The position numbers and the translations under genes are program-made. The notes beneath the pieces were generated by a model. The model searched no databases. It had not been told where the DNA came from and saw nothing but the letters and a program-made list of their open reading frames with translations. This document shows positions 6,753 to 14,191 of a stretch of DNA of 20,058 nt, piece after piece. Origin of the DNA: a virus; the IMG/VR virus record IMGVR_UViG_3300005056_000029, positions 1 through 20,058 of that record, one strand, 5' to 3'. The first letter of the stretch is position 1, and the number at the start of each line of letters is the position of its first letter.

Positions 6753-6775
6753 ACCGCCCTCGGGCGGTTTTTTTT
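6753..6775 (+). terminator. Strong Rho-independent terminator before the scaffold gene
   Basis: ACCGCC (6753-6758) pairs with GGCGGT (6763-6768) around a CTCG loop, followed by eight T in a row (6768-6775). It lies between the small head protein and the scaffold gene, in the middle of what must be a continuous late operon. Confidence 0.88.
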
Positions 6776-6820
6776 CGTCCGTACCCGGCAGTCACCGGGG
6801 CTCAATCCTTGGACACGTCC

Positions 6821-7531
6821 ATGCAAACCGAAGAACAAGCAGCACTCGCAGCAGAAGCCGGATCGCCTACGGAACAGGCGCAAACGCCCGCAGAAATTAG
6901 TTCGGAGTCGGGCGCCGAGCAAGCCGCGCAGCAGCAAGACGACGCGACGCAGCAGCAAAAGCCCAAGAACGACTGGGTTCAACGCCGCATCGATCAGCTC
7001 ACGCGCGAGAAACACGAGGAAAAGCGGCAACGCGAAGCCCTCGAAGCGCAATTGCGCACGTACCAGGCCGGTGATCAGACGCAGCAGGCCCCAAAGGTCA
7101 TGACTGCCGACGACATCAAGGCAGAAGCACGCCGCCTGGTGCAGCAAGAACGCTTTGACGAGGCCTGCAACAAGACATTTGAAGCCGGAAAGAAGGATTT
7201 CCCCGATTTCGAGCAGTCGTTGCGCACGTTCGGGATGCTCGGCGGTGCTCCGCAGGAGTTTCTCGAAGCGGTGACTTCCATGGATGGCGGCCACAAGGTG
7301 ATTCATCACCTCGGTGCCAATCCGGAAGAGGCCGAACGCCTGCTGTCCCTTCCTCCCTTGCGTATGGCGATGGAACTGACGCGCATCGAAGCGTCGCTTT
7401 CCAAAGCCCCTCCTGTCTCCAAAGCCCCGCCACCGATCAGCCCCGTAGGGGGTCGCGCTGCGCCGCCCGAGCCGTCCGAATTCGGCTCGACGGAGGAGTA
7501 CGTCGCGTGGAAACGGGCGAACCGCAAATAG
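6821..7531 (+). CDS. Capsid scaffolding protein, P22 gp8-like by position
   Basis: Scaffolds direct coat assembly and leave the prohead before packaging. The protein (236 residues from the ATG at 6821) is charged and low in hydrophobics. It has an Ala/Gln/Glu-rich N-terminus, a coiled-coil-like segment WVQRRIDQLTREKHEEKRQR followed by EALEAQL, and a Pro-rich patch (APPVSKAPPPISPVGG) before a C-terminal helix YVAWKRANRK. The basic C-terminal helix is the coat-binding element in P22 scaffold. A TTG at 6809 with GGGG eight bases upstream would add four residues and could be the true start. The gene sits directly before the coat gene, 10 nt away, as expected. Confidence 0.82.
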   Translation: MQTEEQAALAAEAGSPTEQAQTPAEISSESGAEQAAQQQDDATQQQKPKNDWVQRRIDQLTREKHEEKRQREALEAQLRTYQAGDQTQQAPKVMTADDIKAEARRLVQQERFDEACNKTFEAGKKDFPDFEQSLRTFGMLGGAPQEFLEAVTSMDGGHKVIHHLGANPEEAERLLSLPPLRMAMELTRIEASLSKAPPVSKAPPPISPVGGRAAPPEPSEFGSTEEYVAWKRANRK

Positions 7532-7541
7532 GTGATCTCAA

Positions 7542-8750
7542 ATGGCAAATACCCTTCTCACTCCCGTCAAGATCCTCGACGAATCGCTGGCGATTCTCGA
7601 GAACAACCTGGCATTCACGTCCCGCTCGAACCGCGAGTACTCGAAGGAATTCGCGATCACTGGCGCGAAGGTTGGCGCCACGGTGAACGCCCGCAAGCCG
7701 AACCGCTTCGTTGGTACGACCGGCCCTAACCTCAACGTCGAAAACGTGAATGAGCAGTCGATGCCCGTCACGCTGACGACTCAGTTCCACGTGGACTTCA
7801 CGTTCTCGTCGCAAGAACTGACCTTGATCGTCGACGAGTTCGCCGATCGCTATCTGAAGCCGGCAATGGCGACCATCGCCAACAAGCTGGATTTAGATGG
7901 TCTGGCGCTCGCTTCCACCGTGGCGAACAACGTCGGCACCGTGGGCACCATCCCCAACGACATTCAGACGCTGCTCGATGCTGGCACCAAGCTGGACAAC
8001 GAATCCGCCCCCCGCGACGGTATGCGTACCGTAGTGTGGGACCCGGCGACCAACGCCAAGATGGTCAAGGGTGCAGCCGGCCTGTTCAACCCCTCCGGCA
8101 AGCTGGGCGAACAATACGAGAGTGGCATCTTCCAGGCTTCGAGCCTCGGTTTTGATGTCGGCATGGACCAGAACGTGAACACGTTCACGACCGGCACCCG
8201 TACCAACGGCACCGTGAACGGCGCATCGCAGACTGGCACGTCGCTGATCCTCGCGGGCTTGGGTGCTGCTGGCACCGTGAACAAGGGCGACACCTTCACC
8301 ATCGCCGGCGTGTACGGCGTGAACCCGCAGAACCGCCAATCGACCGGCGTCCTGCGCCAGTTCACCGTGACGGCCAACGCGACGGCTGACGGCTCGGGCA
8401 ATGCAACTGTGTCGATCTTCCCGGCGATCAACACCGCCGCGTCGAACCAGCAGTACCAGACCGTTTCGGCTGGCCCTGCAAACGGCGCCGCAGTGACGTG
8501 GGACGTTGCAGCAGCAACCCAGTACGTCGCCAACCTGGCGTACCACAAGAATGCCTTCACGCTGGCGACTGCCGATCTGGAGGACATGTCGCAGTACGGC
8601 GCATGGGGTGCTCGTCGCAACTACAAGGGCATTTCGATGCGTATCGCCCGCCAGTACGCCATCGGCACCGACACGGTGCCGTGCCGTATCGACGTGCTGT
8701 ACGGCTGGGCTCCGGTCTACCAAGAACTGGCCTGCCGCATCGTTCGCTGA
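7542..8750 (+). CDS. Major capsid (coat) protein, P22 gp5-like
   Basis: The shell protein, 402 residues against 430 in P22 coat. The N-terminal region (MANTLLTPVKILDESLAILE, then FTSRSNREYSKEF) and the spine/A-domain stretch around VTLTTQFHVDFTFSSQELTL match P22-type coat. An inserted beta-rich segment at about 225-325 containing GDTFTIAGVYGVNP and LRQFTVTA corresponds to the telokin-like I-domain of P22 coat. AGGTGAT upstream of the ATG serves as ribosome binding site. The gene is followed by a terminator hairpin, which suits a gene expressed at the highest level. Confidence 0.93.
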   Translation: MANTLLTPVKILDESLAILENNLAFTSRSNREYSKEFAITGAKVGATVNARKPNRFVGTTGPNLNVENVNEQSMPVTLTTQFHVDFTFSSQELTLIVDEFADRYLKPAMATIANKLDLDGLALASTVANNVGTVGTIPNDIQTLLDAGTKLDNESAPRDGMRTVVWDPATNAKMVKGAAGLFNPSGKLGEQYESGIFQASSLGFDVGMDQNVNTFTTGTRTNGTVNGASQTGTSLILAGLGAAGTVNKGDTFTIAGVYGVNPQNRQSTGVLRQFTVTANATADGSGNATVSIFPAINTAASNQQYQTVSAGPANGAAVTWDVAAATQYVANLAYHKNAFTLATADLEDMSQYGAWGARRNYKGISMRIARQYAIGTDTVPCRIDVLYGWAPVYQELACRIVR

Positions 8751-8770
8751 TGCCACTCATCCGCCAATCT

Positions 8771-8799
8771 GCCCCCTCTCCGGAGGGGGTTTCTCTTTC
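8771..8799 (+). terminator. Terminator after the coat gene
   Basis: CCCCCT (8772-8777) pairs with AGGGGG (8784-8789) around CTCCGG, followed by TTTCTCTTT. It lies 21 nt after the coat stop codon and shares its 3' flank with the hairpin at 2344-2382. Confidence 0.82.
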
Positions 8800-8809
8800 C
8801 GAGGATCGT

Positions 8810-9148
8810 ATGACCTACGAGTTCCAAGAGTACCCGGCATGGGTGAGCAAGGAAGGCGAGGAATCGCGCCTTGTCCAGACCGCAGAGGAACATGCAGGAC
8901 TGGGCGATGGCTGGAAACTGCCCGAAGCTGCCCCCTTCACGCCGCGCGAGCAATCGCCAGATTTCGTCGAGTACCCGAAGTGGGTCAATGGCGTGATCGT
9001 GGCCGATGCGGACGCTGAAGCCGCATTGCTGGCCGCGCAACCTGACAGCGAACGCGCCATCCTGATGCAGATCGCCGCGGAGAAAGGCGTGAAGGTTGAT
9101 GGCCGCTGGTCGGATGCCAAGCTTCGCGCCGCGATTGAGGCTGTCTGA
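8810..9148 (+). CDS. Small phage protein with repeated EYPxWV motif
   Basis: This 112-residue protein follows the coat gene. GAGG at 8801-8804 sets the ATG at 8810. It contains two copies of a short motif, FQEYPAWV (5-12) and FVEYPKWV (52-59), and ends in a helical segment EKGVKVDGRWSDAKLRAAIE (91-110) that resembles a small SAP/HeH-type helix-extended-helix unit seen at the ends of phage head proteins. The stop overlaps the next start by one base (TGATG). No function is known to me; a minor head or completion role is suggested only by position. Confidence 0.75.
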   Translation: MTYEFQEYPAWVSKEGEESRLVQTAEEHAGLGDGWKLPEAAPFTPREQSPDFVEYPKWVNGVIVADADAEAALLAAQPDSERAILMQIAAEKGVKVDGRWSDAKLRAAIEAV

Positions 9149-9861
9149 TGACCACAGCCGTCGATCTCATCACGCTGGCGCTCAAGGACATCGGTGCGCT
9201 CGGTATCGGCCAGAGCATCGGCCCTGACGACACCGCAGACGCGCTCGCCACGCTCAACATGATGTTGGGCGCGTGGCAAGTCGACCGTCTGAACGTCTAT
9301 CACTTGGTGGATACAGCTATTCCTTCCACCGGAGCGCAGTCGTACAGCGTGGGGGTCGGCGGCAACTTCAACATTCAGCGTCCGGTGCGGATCGAGGCAG
9401 CTTACGCACGGCTAAATGCTGGCAGCGCGAGCGCCATCGACTATCCGGTGACGCTCCTCGACGCGCGGGAAGACTACGCCAAGATCTCGCTCAAGGGACT
9501 CACATCGTTTCCCGAGTGGGCGTTCTACGACGCCGCCTATCCAATGGGGAATCTGCTGTATTACCCCATCCCGAACGCTTCGTTTGAACTGCACATCGTG
9601 ACAATGGAAGTGCTGCCGCAGTTTGCTGCGCCAGGCTCTGTCATCAACCTGCCTCCGCCGTACATGGCGGCGATCCGGTACAACCTCGGCCCGTATCTCG
9701 CGCCTTCGTACCAGATCGAGCCGCTTCCGTCGCTAGTTCGTCTTGCTGCCAACTCGAAGCGCGTCATCAAGCGCATGAACAACCAGATTCAGGCGATGCA
9801 GATGCCGCGTGGGCTGCGCTCGTATCAGAAGTGGAACATCTATAGCGGGAATCCGTACTGA
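9148..9861 (+). CDS. Tail accessory / head completion protein, P22 gp4-like
   Basis: In P22, gp4 binds the portal after packaging and begins to close the channel. This 237-residue protein has the recurring N-terminal pattern of the family: VDLITLALKDIGALGIGQSI, then DDTADALATLNMMLGAWQVD, followed by a beta-rich middle (RPVRIEAAYAR) and a central YYPIPNASFELHIV. The longer form relative to P22 gp4 (166 residues) is usual in phages of this type. It is translationally coupled to both neighbours through TGATG overlaps and precedes the gp10-like gene, in P22 order. I see no peptidoglycan-hydrolase motif; that activity appears to lie in the gene at 15574. Confidence 0.85.
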   Translation: MTTAVDLITLALKDIGALGIGQSIGPDDTADALATLNMMLGAWQVDRLNVYHLVDTAIPSTGAQSYSVGVGGNFNIQRPVRIEAAYARLNAGSASAIDYPVTLLDAREDYAKISLKGLTSFPEWAFYDAAYPMGNLLYYPIPNASFELHIVTMEVLPQFAAPGSVINLPPPYMAAIRYNLGPYLAPSYQIEPLPSLVRLAANSKRVIKRMNNQIQAMQMPRGLRSYQKWNIYSGNPY

Positions 9862-11282
9862 TGCGAGTCCCCCTCACAAGCGGCGCGTACACGGCCCGGA
9901 GCCTGATCGCGAATGCTCAGCGCTGCGTGAACCTGTATCCCGAGCAGAATCCGCAGGATGCGGCCGCTCCGGTCACGCATTACCCGACGCCTGGCCTGAC
10001 GCTTGTCTCGGCCCCTCCGGTTGCTGGTGAATCGCGCTGCATCTACACGTCCACGACTGGACGGCGATATGAGGTGGCAGGACAAACCGTCTATTCAGTA
10101 GACGCGAACAACGTCTACACGAAGATTGGAACCCTCACGACGCAGAGCGGCCACGTCTCGATGCAGGACAACGGTACGGATGCGGCGCTTGTGGATGGTT
10201 CGTCGTCTGGCTGGTGGATCAATCTCGCCACGAATGTCATGACGGCCATCACGGATGCCGCGTTTTACGGCGCGGATCGTGTGGATATCGTGGATGGCTT
10301 CTTCATCTTCAACAAGCCGAACACGCAGCAGTTCTACATATCGAACTACAACGACATCACGTTCAACTCGCTGGATATCGCGTCGAAATCGACCTACCCG
10401 GACAAGCTGGTGACGCACATCGTCATGCACCGGGAAATCTGGCTGATTGGCGATCAGACGACGGAGGTTTGGTACAACACGGGCGCCTCGGATTTCACGT
10501 TCGGGCGTATGCCTGGCGTGTTCATCGAGCACGGCTGCGTGGCCAAGCACTCAGTTGCCAAGCACGATCTGACGGTGTTCTGGCTGTCGAAGGACAAGGA
10601 CGGTCAAGGTGTGGTCATTGCGGGCAAGAACTACGCCGCAGGGCGCATTAGCACCCACGCGATCGAGCAGGAATTCTCGACATACAGCCGACTGGACGAC
10701 GCCATTGGCTACACCTACCAGCAAGGTGGCCATCCGTTCTACGTGCTGAGCTTCCCGACTGCCAACCGGACATGGGTGTTCGACATGGCCACGGGACTGT
10801 GGCACCAGCGCGGGTATCTGGAGGCTGACGGGTCGATCTCGCGTCACCGCGGCGCCTGTCACTCGTTCAATGCAGGCCGGAATCTGGTGGGGGACTACGC
10901 TACCGGGAATGTCTACGCGCTGGATCTGAACGCCTACACCGACAACGGCAATCCGATTCTGCGTGTCCGGTCGTTTCCACACATCGGCGCGAATGGGGCT
11001 CGTGTTTATCACCGCCAGTTCATTGCAGACATGGAAGCCGGACAAGGGTTGCCGGGAGATACCGCTGATCCTGAAATCCGGTTGCGCTGGTCAGACGATC
11101 GCGGGTTCTCGTGGGGGAATGCTGTAGCGGAATCGCTTGGTAAAGCTGGCCAGTACAAGAGCCTGATTCAGTGGCAGCGCCTTGGATATGCTCGGGACCG
11201 AGTGTACGAGCTCTCGTGGTCGGTGCCCGTAAAGACTGCGCTAAACGGTGCGTTCATTGACATGAAGTCGGGGCGCACATGA
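9861..11282 (+). CDS. Packaged DNA stabilisation / tail hub protein, P22 gp10-like
   Basis: The 473-residue length equals that of P22 gp10 within a residue or two. The N-terminus (PLTSGAYTARSLIANAQRCV, then NLYPEQNP) is the usual opening of this family, and the body is a long series of beta strands consistent with a propeller-like hub (repeated W and Y in VWYNTGASDFTFGRMPG and HPFYVLSFPTANRTWVFDMA). In P22 gp10 forms the hexameric hub that carries the needle and the tailspikes. The start overlaps the previous stop by one base; the stop overlaps the next start by four (ATGA). Confidence 0.9.
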   Translation: MRVPLTSGAYTARSLIANAQRCVNLYPEQNPQDAAAPVTHYPTPGLTLVSAPPVAGESRCIYTSTTGRRYEVAGQTVYSVDANNVYTKIGTLTTQSGHVSMQDNGTDAALVDGSSSGWWINLATNVMTAITDAAFYGADRVDIVDGFFIFNKPNTQQFYISNYNDITFNSLDIASKSTYPDKLVTHIVMHREIWLIGDQTTEVWYNTGASDFTFGRMPGVFIEHGCVAKHSVAKHDLTVFWLSKDKDGQGVVIAGKNYAAGRISTHAIEQEFSTYSRLDDAIGYTYQQGGHPFYVLSFPTANRTWVFDMATGLWHQRGYLEADGSISRHRGACHSFNAGRNLVGDYATGNVYALDLNAYTDNGNPILRVRSFPHIGANGARVYHRQFIADMEAGQGLPGDTADPEIRLRWSDDRGFSWGNAVAESLGKAGQYKSLIQWQRLGYARDRVYELSWSVPVKTALNGAFIDMKSGRT

Positions 11283-12001
11283 CAGCACCTCCGAACACTA
11301 TCCCCGCGCCCAGCGCGCCGATGGTCGATGACAACGGTGTTGTGACGCAGGTCTGGTGGCAATTCCTGCTGTCCATGTTCAACAAGCAGGGTGGTGGCGG
11401 CGATGTTCCGGATTTCTCGCAGATCATCGCGCAGCTCAATGCCGCGACGGATGGTGTCAGCTACCTGTCTACCCAGTCTCCCGACCCGCAATCGGCACTG
11501 GACGCGCTGCGTGGCGTGGATGAACTGCGCAACGAGATCCGCAATCCTGAAAACCTTTCGCTGATTCTCAATCGGCTCAGTGATCTAGAAAGCCTGCTTC
11601 ACCTTCAGCCGGATCTGTCGAGGCTGCTTGCCAAGCTGGAAGAGATCGAAGGAGCGTTGGCAGATATCCGGCCGGCGTATCAGCCGATTGTCGAGCAGTG
11701 GAAAACGCCCACCCTGATCAATTCGTGGGTGTCCTACGGATCGCCGTTCAACCCTCCAGGCTACTACCGCGACCCGTTCGGAATCGTACGGCTGCGCGGC
11801 ATGGTCAAGTCCGGAACGATCGGGCAGGACATCTTTGTTCTCCCTGCGGGTTATCGGCCGGCGAACGTCGAGATTTTCCCGAACGTCAGCAATTCGCTGT
11901 TTGGCATCGCAGAAGTCACGAGTACCGGAAGTGTCAACGCGACGTCCGGCAACAACGCCTATTTCAGCCTGGATGGCATGACCTTCCGGGCGGCTCAATG
12001 A
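11279..12001 (+). CDS. Candidate tail needle protein (gp26 position) with beta-rich C-terminal knob
   Basis: At 240 residues this matches P22 gp26 (233) and lies directly after the gp10-like gene, where gp26 is found. The N-terminus is proline-rich and ends in a hydrophobic helix (VWWQFLLSMF, about 26-35). The middle, from ELRNEIRNPENLSLILNRLS to KLEEIEGALADI (about 82-132), has heptad-like leucines fitting a trimeric coiled coil. The C-terminal third carries a GIVRLRGMVKSG and FVLPAGYRPA pattern common in the distal knobs of phage fibres. Needle function (plugging the portal and piercing the envelope) is inferred from position, length and layout; a short tail fibre is the alternative. Confidence 0.6.
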   Translation: MTAPPNTIPAPSAPMVDDNGVVTQVWWQFLLSMFNKQGGGGDVPDFSQIIAQLNAATDGVSYLSTQSPDPQSALDALRGVDELRNEIRNPENLSLILNRLSDLESLLHLQPDLSRLLAKLEEIEGALADIRPAYQPIVEQWKTPTLINSWVSYGSPFNPPGYYRDPFGIVRLRGMVKSGTIGQDIFVLPAGYRPANVEIFPNVSNSLFGIAEVTSTGSVNATSGNNAYFSLDGMTFRAAQ

Positions 12002-12009
12002 GGTAATTC

Positions 12010-12351
12010 ATGGCAATCAACTACGCAAAGTTCTTCGCGCCTGCGGTCCTTGCGACGGGTGCTGCTGTCGTGCGGTACACGATGCCCCTCACTCCCGGGA
12101 CGATTCTGCTTCGTGGCGGTCGCGTGAGCCTCACCAACACCACTGCTGCTTCCGTCACTCCGACGCTCTATGCGGTGCCAAATGGCGGCTCTCCGGTGCC
12201 GGGGAACGTGTTCTTCAACCTGCCAATCGGTCCGCTTCAGACGGTGCTCGTTGACGTTCCGGTGCTCGGCCCGGGCGACACGCTGCAGGACAAGTGCGAC
12301 ACCGCAACAGCGGTGACGATTCAGGCAATGGCAGGAGGCCTGTTCTCGTGA
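12010..12351 (+). CDS. Small beta-rich virion-type protein
   Basis: This 113-residue protein starts eight bases after the preceding stop, with GAGGT overlapping that stop as ribosome binding site. It is made of beta strands with Thr/Val/Pro-rich loops (RVSLTNTTAASVTPTLYAVP, then VPVLGPGDTLQDK) and has no signal or membrane helix. The style matches small phage head-fibre, decoration or adhesin-associated proteins, but I do not recognise a defined family. Its last codons overlap the start of the hydroxylase-like gene, linking their translation. Confidence 0.65.
   Translation: MAINYAKFFAPAVLATGAAVVRYTMPLTPGTILLRGGRVSLTNTTAASVTPTLYAVPNGGSPVPGNVFFNLPIGPLQTVLVDVPVLGPGDTLQDKCDTATAVTIQAMAGGLFS
12333..12350 (+). 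promoter_or_regulatory. Ribosome binding site fixing a GTG start
   Basis: AGGAGG at 12333-12338 lies nine bases before GTG at 12348. This perfect Shine-Dalgarno inside the previous gene's last codons decides the GTG start over an in-frame ATG at 12294, and the GTGA overlap makes stop and start adjacent. Confidence 0.85.
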
Positions 12352-12923
12352 GGAACTTCCTGAAGATTGCGGACGGCGCAAACGTCATGCCTCTGTTGAA
12401 CGCCATATATCGCAAGCCCGATCTGTGGAAGGCCGACGATTTCCTGCGCAAGTTCCCGCAAGGACCGTTCGGCGATACGGACACGATCTATCTGCGGTTT
12501 CAGGACCACGTGCCGTGCACCACGGAAGAGGAAGTCAAGCTTTACAAGCAGAACAAGCTCGCCGGCTATGACCTGCACGAGTGCCCATGGCGCCCGGAGG
12601 TCAACGAACTGCCGGAAGCGCGAGCCCACATCATGGCGCTGATGACGGCCATGGGCGCCACTCGTCTCGGGCGCTGCATGCTCAACCGCGTGAAGCCCGG
12701 GGGCAAGATTTTCCGCCATGCCGATTCGCCGTGGCACGCCTCGTACTGGGATCGGTACCACATCGTGATCCAGTCGGAGCCCGGGAACGTGTTCAGTTGC
12801 GGCGACGAGCAAATCTGGATGCGCCCGGGCGAAATCTGGTGGTTCCAGAACGCCATTGAGCACGATGTCACAAACAACAGCGCGGAAGACCGCATTCACA
12901 TGGTCGTGGACCTGAGGTTCTGA
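12348..12923 (+). CDS. Aspartyl/asparaginyl beta-hydroxylase-like 2-oxoglutarate/Fe(II) oxygenase
   Basis: From the GTG at 12348 the protein has 191 residues. The C-terminal half has the double-stranded beta-helix pattern of Asp/Asn beta-hydroxylases: H124-A-D126, a nearby DRYH (135-138), an FxxGDEQIWMRPGEIWWFQN strand pair (149-168), then H172 and R182 in EHDVTNN...DRIHMVVDL. H124, D126 and H172 would bind iron and R182 the 2-oxoglutarate carboxylate. Such enzymes hydroxylate protein side chains; the substrate here is unknown. It lies inside the virion operon, coupled to its upstream neighbour and one base from the acetyltransferase gene, which favours a virion or host protein as target. That target is inference. 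Confidence 0.78.
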   Translation: MRNFLKIADGANVMPLLNAIYRKPDLWKADDFLRKFPQGPFGDTDTIYLRFQDHVPCTTEEEVKLYKQNKLAGYDLHECPWRPEVNELPEARAHIMALMTAMGATRLGRCMLNRVKPGGKIFRHADSPWHASYWDRYHIVIQSEPGNVFSCGDEQIWMRPGEIWWFQNAIEHDVTNNSAEDRIHMVVDLRF

Positions 12924-12924
12924 C

Positions 12925-13380
12925 ATGGCAATCACCTTCATGGTCGAGCGGTTCTCCGAGGTCTACGGCGAACTGCTACCGCTGCTGCACGAGCACTACG
13001 GCGAAATCTCCACGCACAAGGACCATGGCGTGCCATTGGAGCCCATGGAAGAGGTCTACCGTGCCCGCGAGGCCGATGGCTCGCTTCTGATGGTGATCGG
13101 CCGCGAGGAAGGCGAGATCGTGGCCTATCTGGTTGCATTCATCGCGCCGGGTCTTCACTACCGCCCGTGCCTGACGTGCTCGCCAGACATTTTCTTCGTG
13201 CGCGAGGACAAACGAACTGGGATGGCCGGCGTCCGGATGATGCGTTTCGTTGAGAAAGAGGTTCGGCGCCGTGGCGTGAAACGCTGGGCCATTGGCAGCA
13301 AGGTCAAGCACGACGCTTCGGCGTTGTTCCGGTATCTCGATTTCGAGCCGGTTGAGACGACTTACGAAAAGTGGCTTTAA
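12925..13380 (+). CDS. GNAT-family N-acetyltransferase
   Basis: This 151-residue protein starts one base after the hydroxylase stop, with GAGGT upstream. It follows the GNAT fold order: an N-terminal helix pair, strands at SLLMVIGREEGEIVAYLVAF, a long strand ending in DIFFVRED, the acetyl-CoA pyrophosphate loop KRTGMAGV (a slightly shortened RxxGxA/G) leading into helix MMRFVEKEVRRRG, and a final ALFRYLDFEPVETTYEKWL typical of the C-terminal strands. Similar acetyltransferases occur in phage structural operons. The acceptor is unknown. With the preceding oxygenase it forms a two-gene protein-modification-type cassette. Confidence 0.8.
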   Translation: MAITFMVERFSEVYGELLPLLHEHYGEISTHKDHGVPLEPMEEVYRAREADGSLLMVIGREEGEIVAYLVAFIAPGLHYRPCLTCSPDIFFVREDKRTGMAGVRMMRFVEKEVRRRGVKRWAIGSKVKHDASALFRYLDFEPVETTYEKWL

Positions 13381-13390
13381 GGAGCTGAGC

Positions 13391-14182
13391 ATGGTTGCTG
13401 CAGCAATTGGGGTTAGCGCGGCTGCTGGTCTGGCGGGGTCTGCCATGTCTTCGAGCGCTGCCAGCGACGCAGCGCAATCGCAGGCAGACGCGGCCAATAA
13501 CACTGCCGCGATGCAGAATGCGCAGTGGCAGCAGACGCAGGCCAATCTGAAGCCGTATCTGGATTTTGGATCGTCTGCGATCAATCCATTGCGCGCCGCG
13601 ATGGGCTATGACGCGAACTGGAACCCGATGACGGATAACATCCTGAATCAGACGTTCAAGGCGCCTACCGCATCGGATGCCGCGGCCACGCCTGGTTATC
13701 AGTTCACGCTAGATCAGGGTCTGAAGGCTGTCCAGAACTCGGCTTCTGCGCGCGGGCTCGGGACATCCGGCGCAGCCATGAAGGGCGCGGCCGGGTACGC
13801 CACCGGCCTAGCAGACTCAACGTACAACGATGTGTTCAATCGTGCGCTGCAGACGTTCAATACGAACTACGGCGTCACGGCCAACCGCGTGAACCGGTTT
13901 AGCAACATCGTGAACAACGGCCAGAACGCCGCGGCAACGAATGGCAGTTTTGGTGCGCAGGCGATGAACAGCATTGGCGACACGCTGATGAGCGGCGCAA
14001 ACGCGGCTGCTGCTGGCCGGGTTGGATCAGCCAATGCGCTGAGTGCTGGCCTGTCCAATGCCGGAAACAACGCGCTGCTCTACGGGATGATGACGAATAA
14101 CGCCGGGGGCGGAGCTTCTGGTGCGCAATCCTACCCGGTGAACAACTACTACGCCGGCGTCAACGGCACTCCGATTTCGTGA
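13391..14182 (+). CDS. DNA ejection / transfer protein (gp7 position)
   Basis: AAGGAG at 13379-13384 sets the ATG at 13391, giving 263 residues. The N-terminus is a small-residue hydrophobic helix (MVAAAIGVSAAAGLAGSAMS) followed by an Ala/Gln-rich segment. The middle contains the phrase TPGYQFTLDQGLKAVQNSAS and then ARGLGTSGAAMKGAAGYATG, characteristic of phage DNA-transfer proteins. In P22-like phages gp7, gp20 and gp16 are packed in the virion and ejected to build a channel across the envelope. The length (P22 gp7 is 229) and its place first in the trio support the gp7 role. It has no recognisable enzymatic motif. Confidence 0.8.
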   Translation: MVAAAIGVSAAAGLAGSAMSSSAASDAAQSQADAANNTAAMQNAQWQQTQANLKPYLDFGSSAINPLRAAMGYDANWNPMTDNILNQTFKAPTASDAAATPGYQFTLDQGLKAVQNSASARGLGTSGAAMKGAAGYATGLADSTYNDVFNRALQTFNTNYGVTANRVNRFSNIVNNGQNAAATNGSFGAQAMNSIGDTLMSGANAAAAGRVGSANALSAGLSNAGNNALLYGMMTNNAGGGASGAQSYPVNNYYAGVNGTPIS

Positions 14183-14191
14183 GGCGAGAGC

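Noticed and set aside
7893-8756. Minus-strand open frame of 287 codons opposite the coat gene
   Set aside because: Same signs of an antisense shadow: inside the coat gene, biased composition and no supporting signals.
9148-9861. Cell-wall hydrolase role for the gp4-like protein, as reported for P22 gp4
   Set aside because: No hydrolase motif is visible; the clear hydrolase signature is in the protein starting at 15574.
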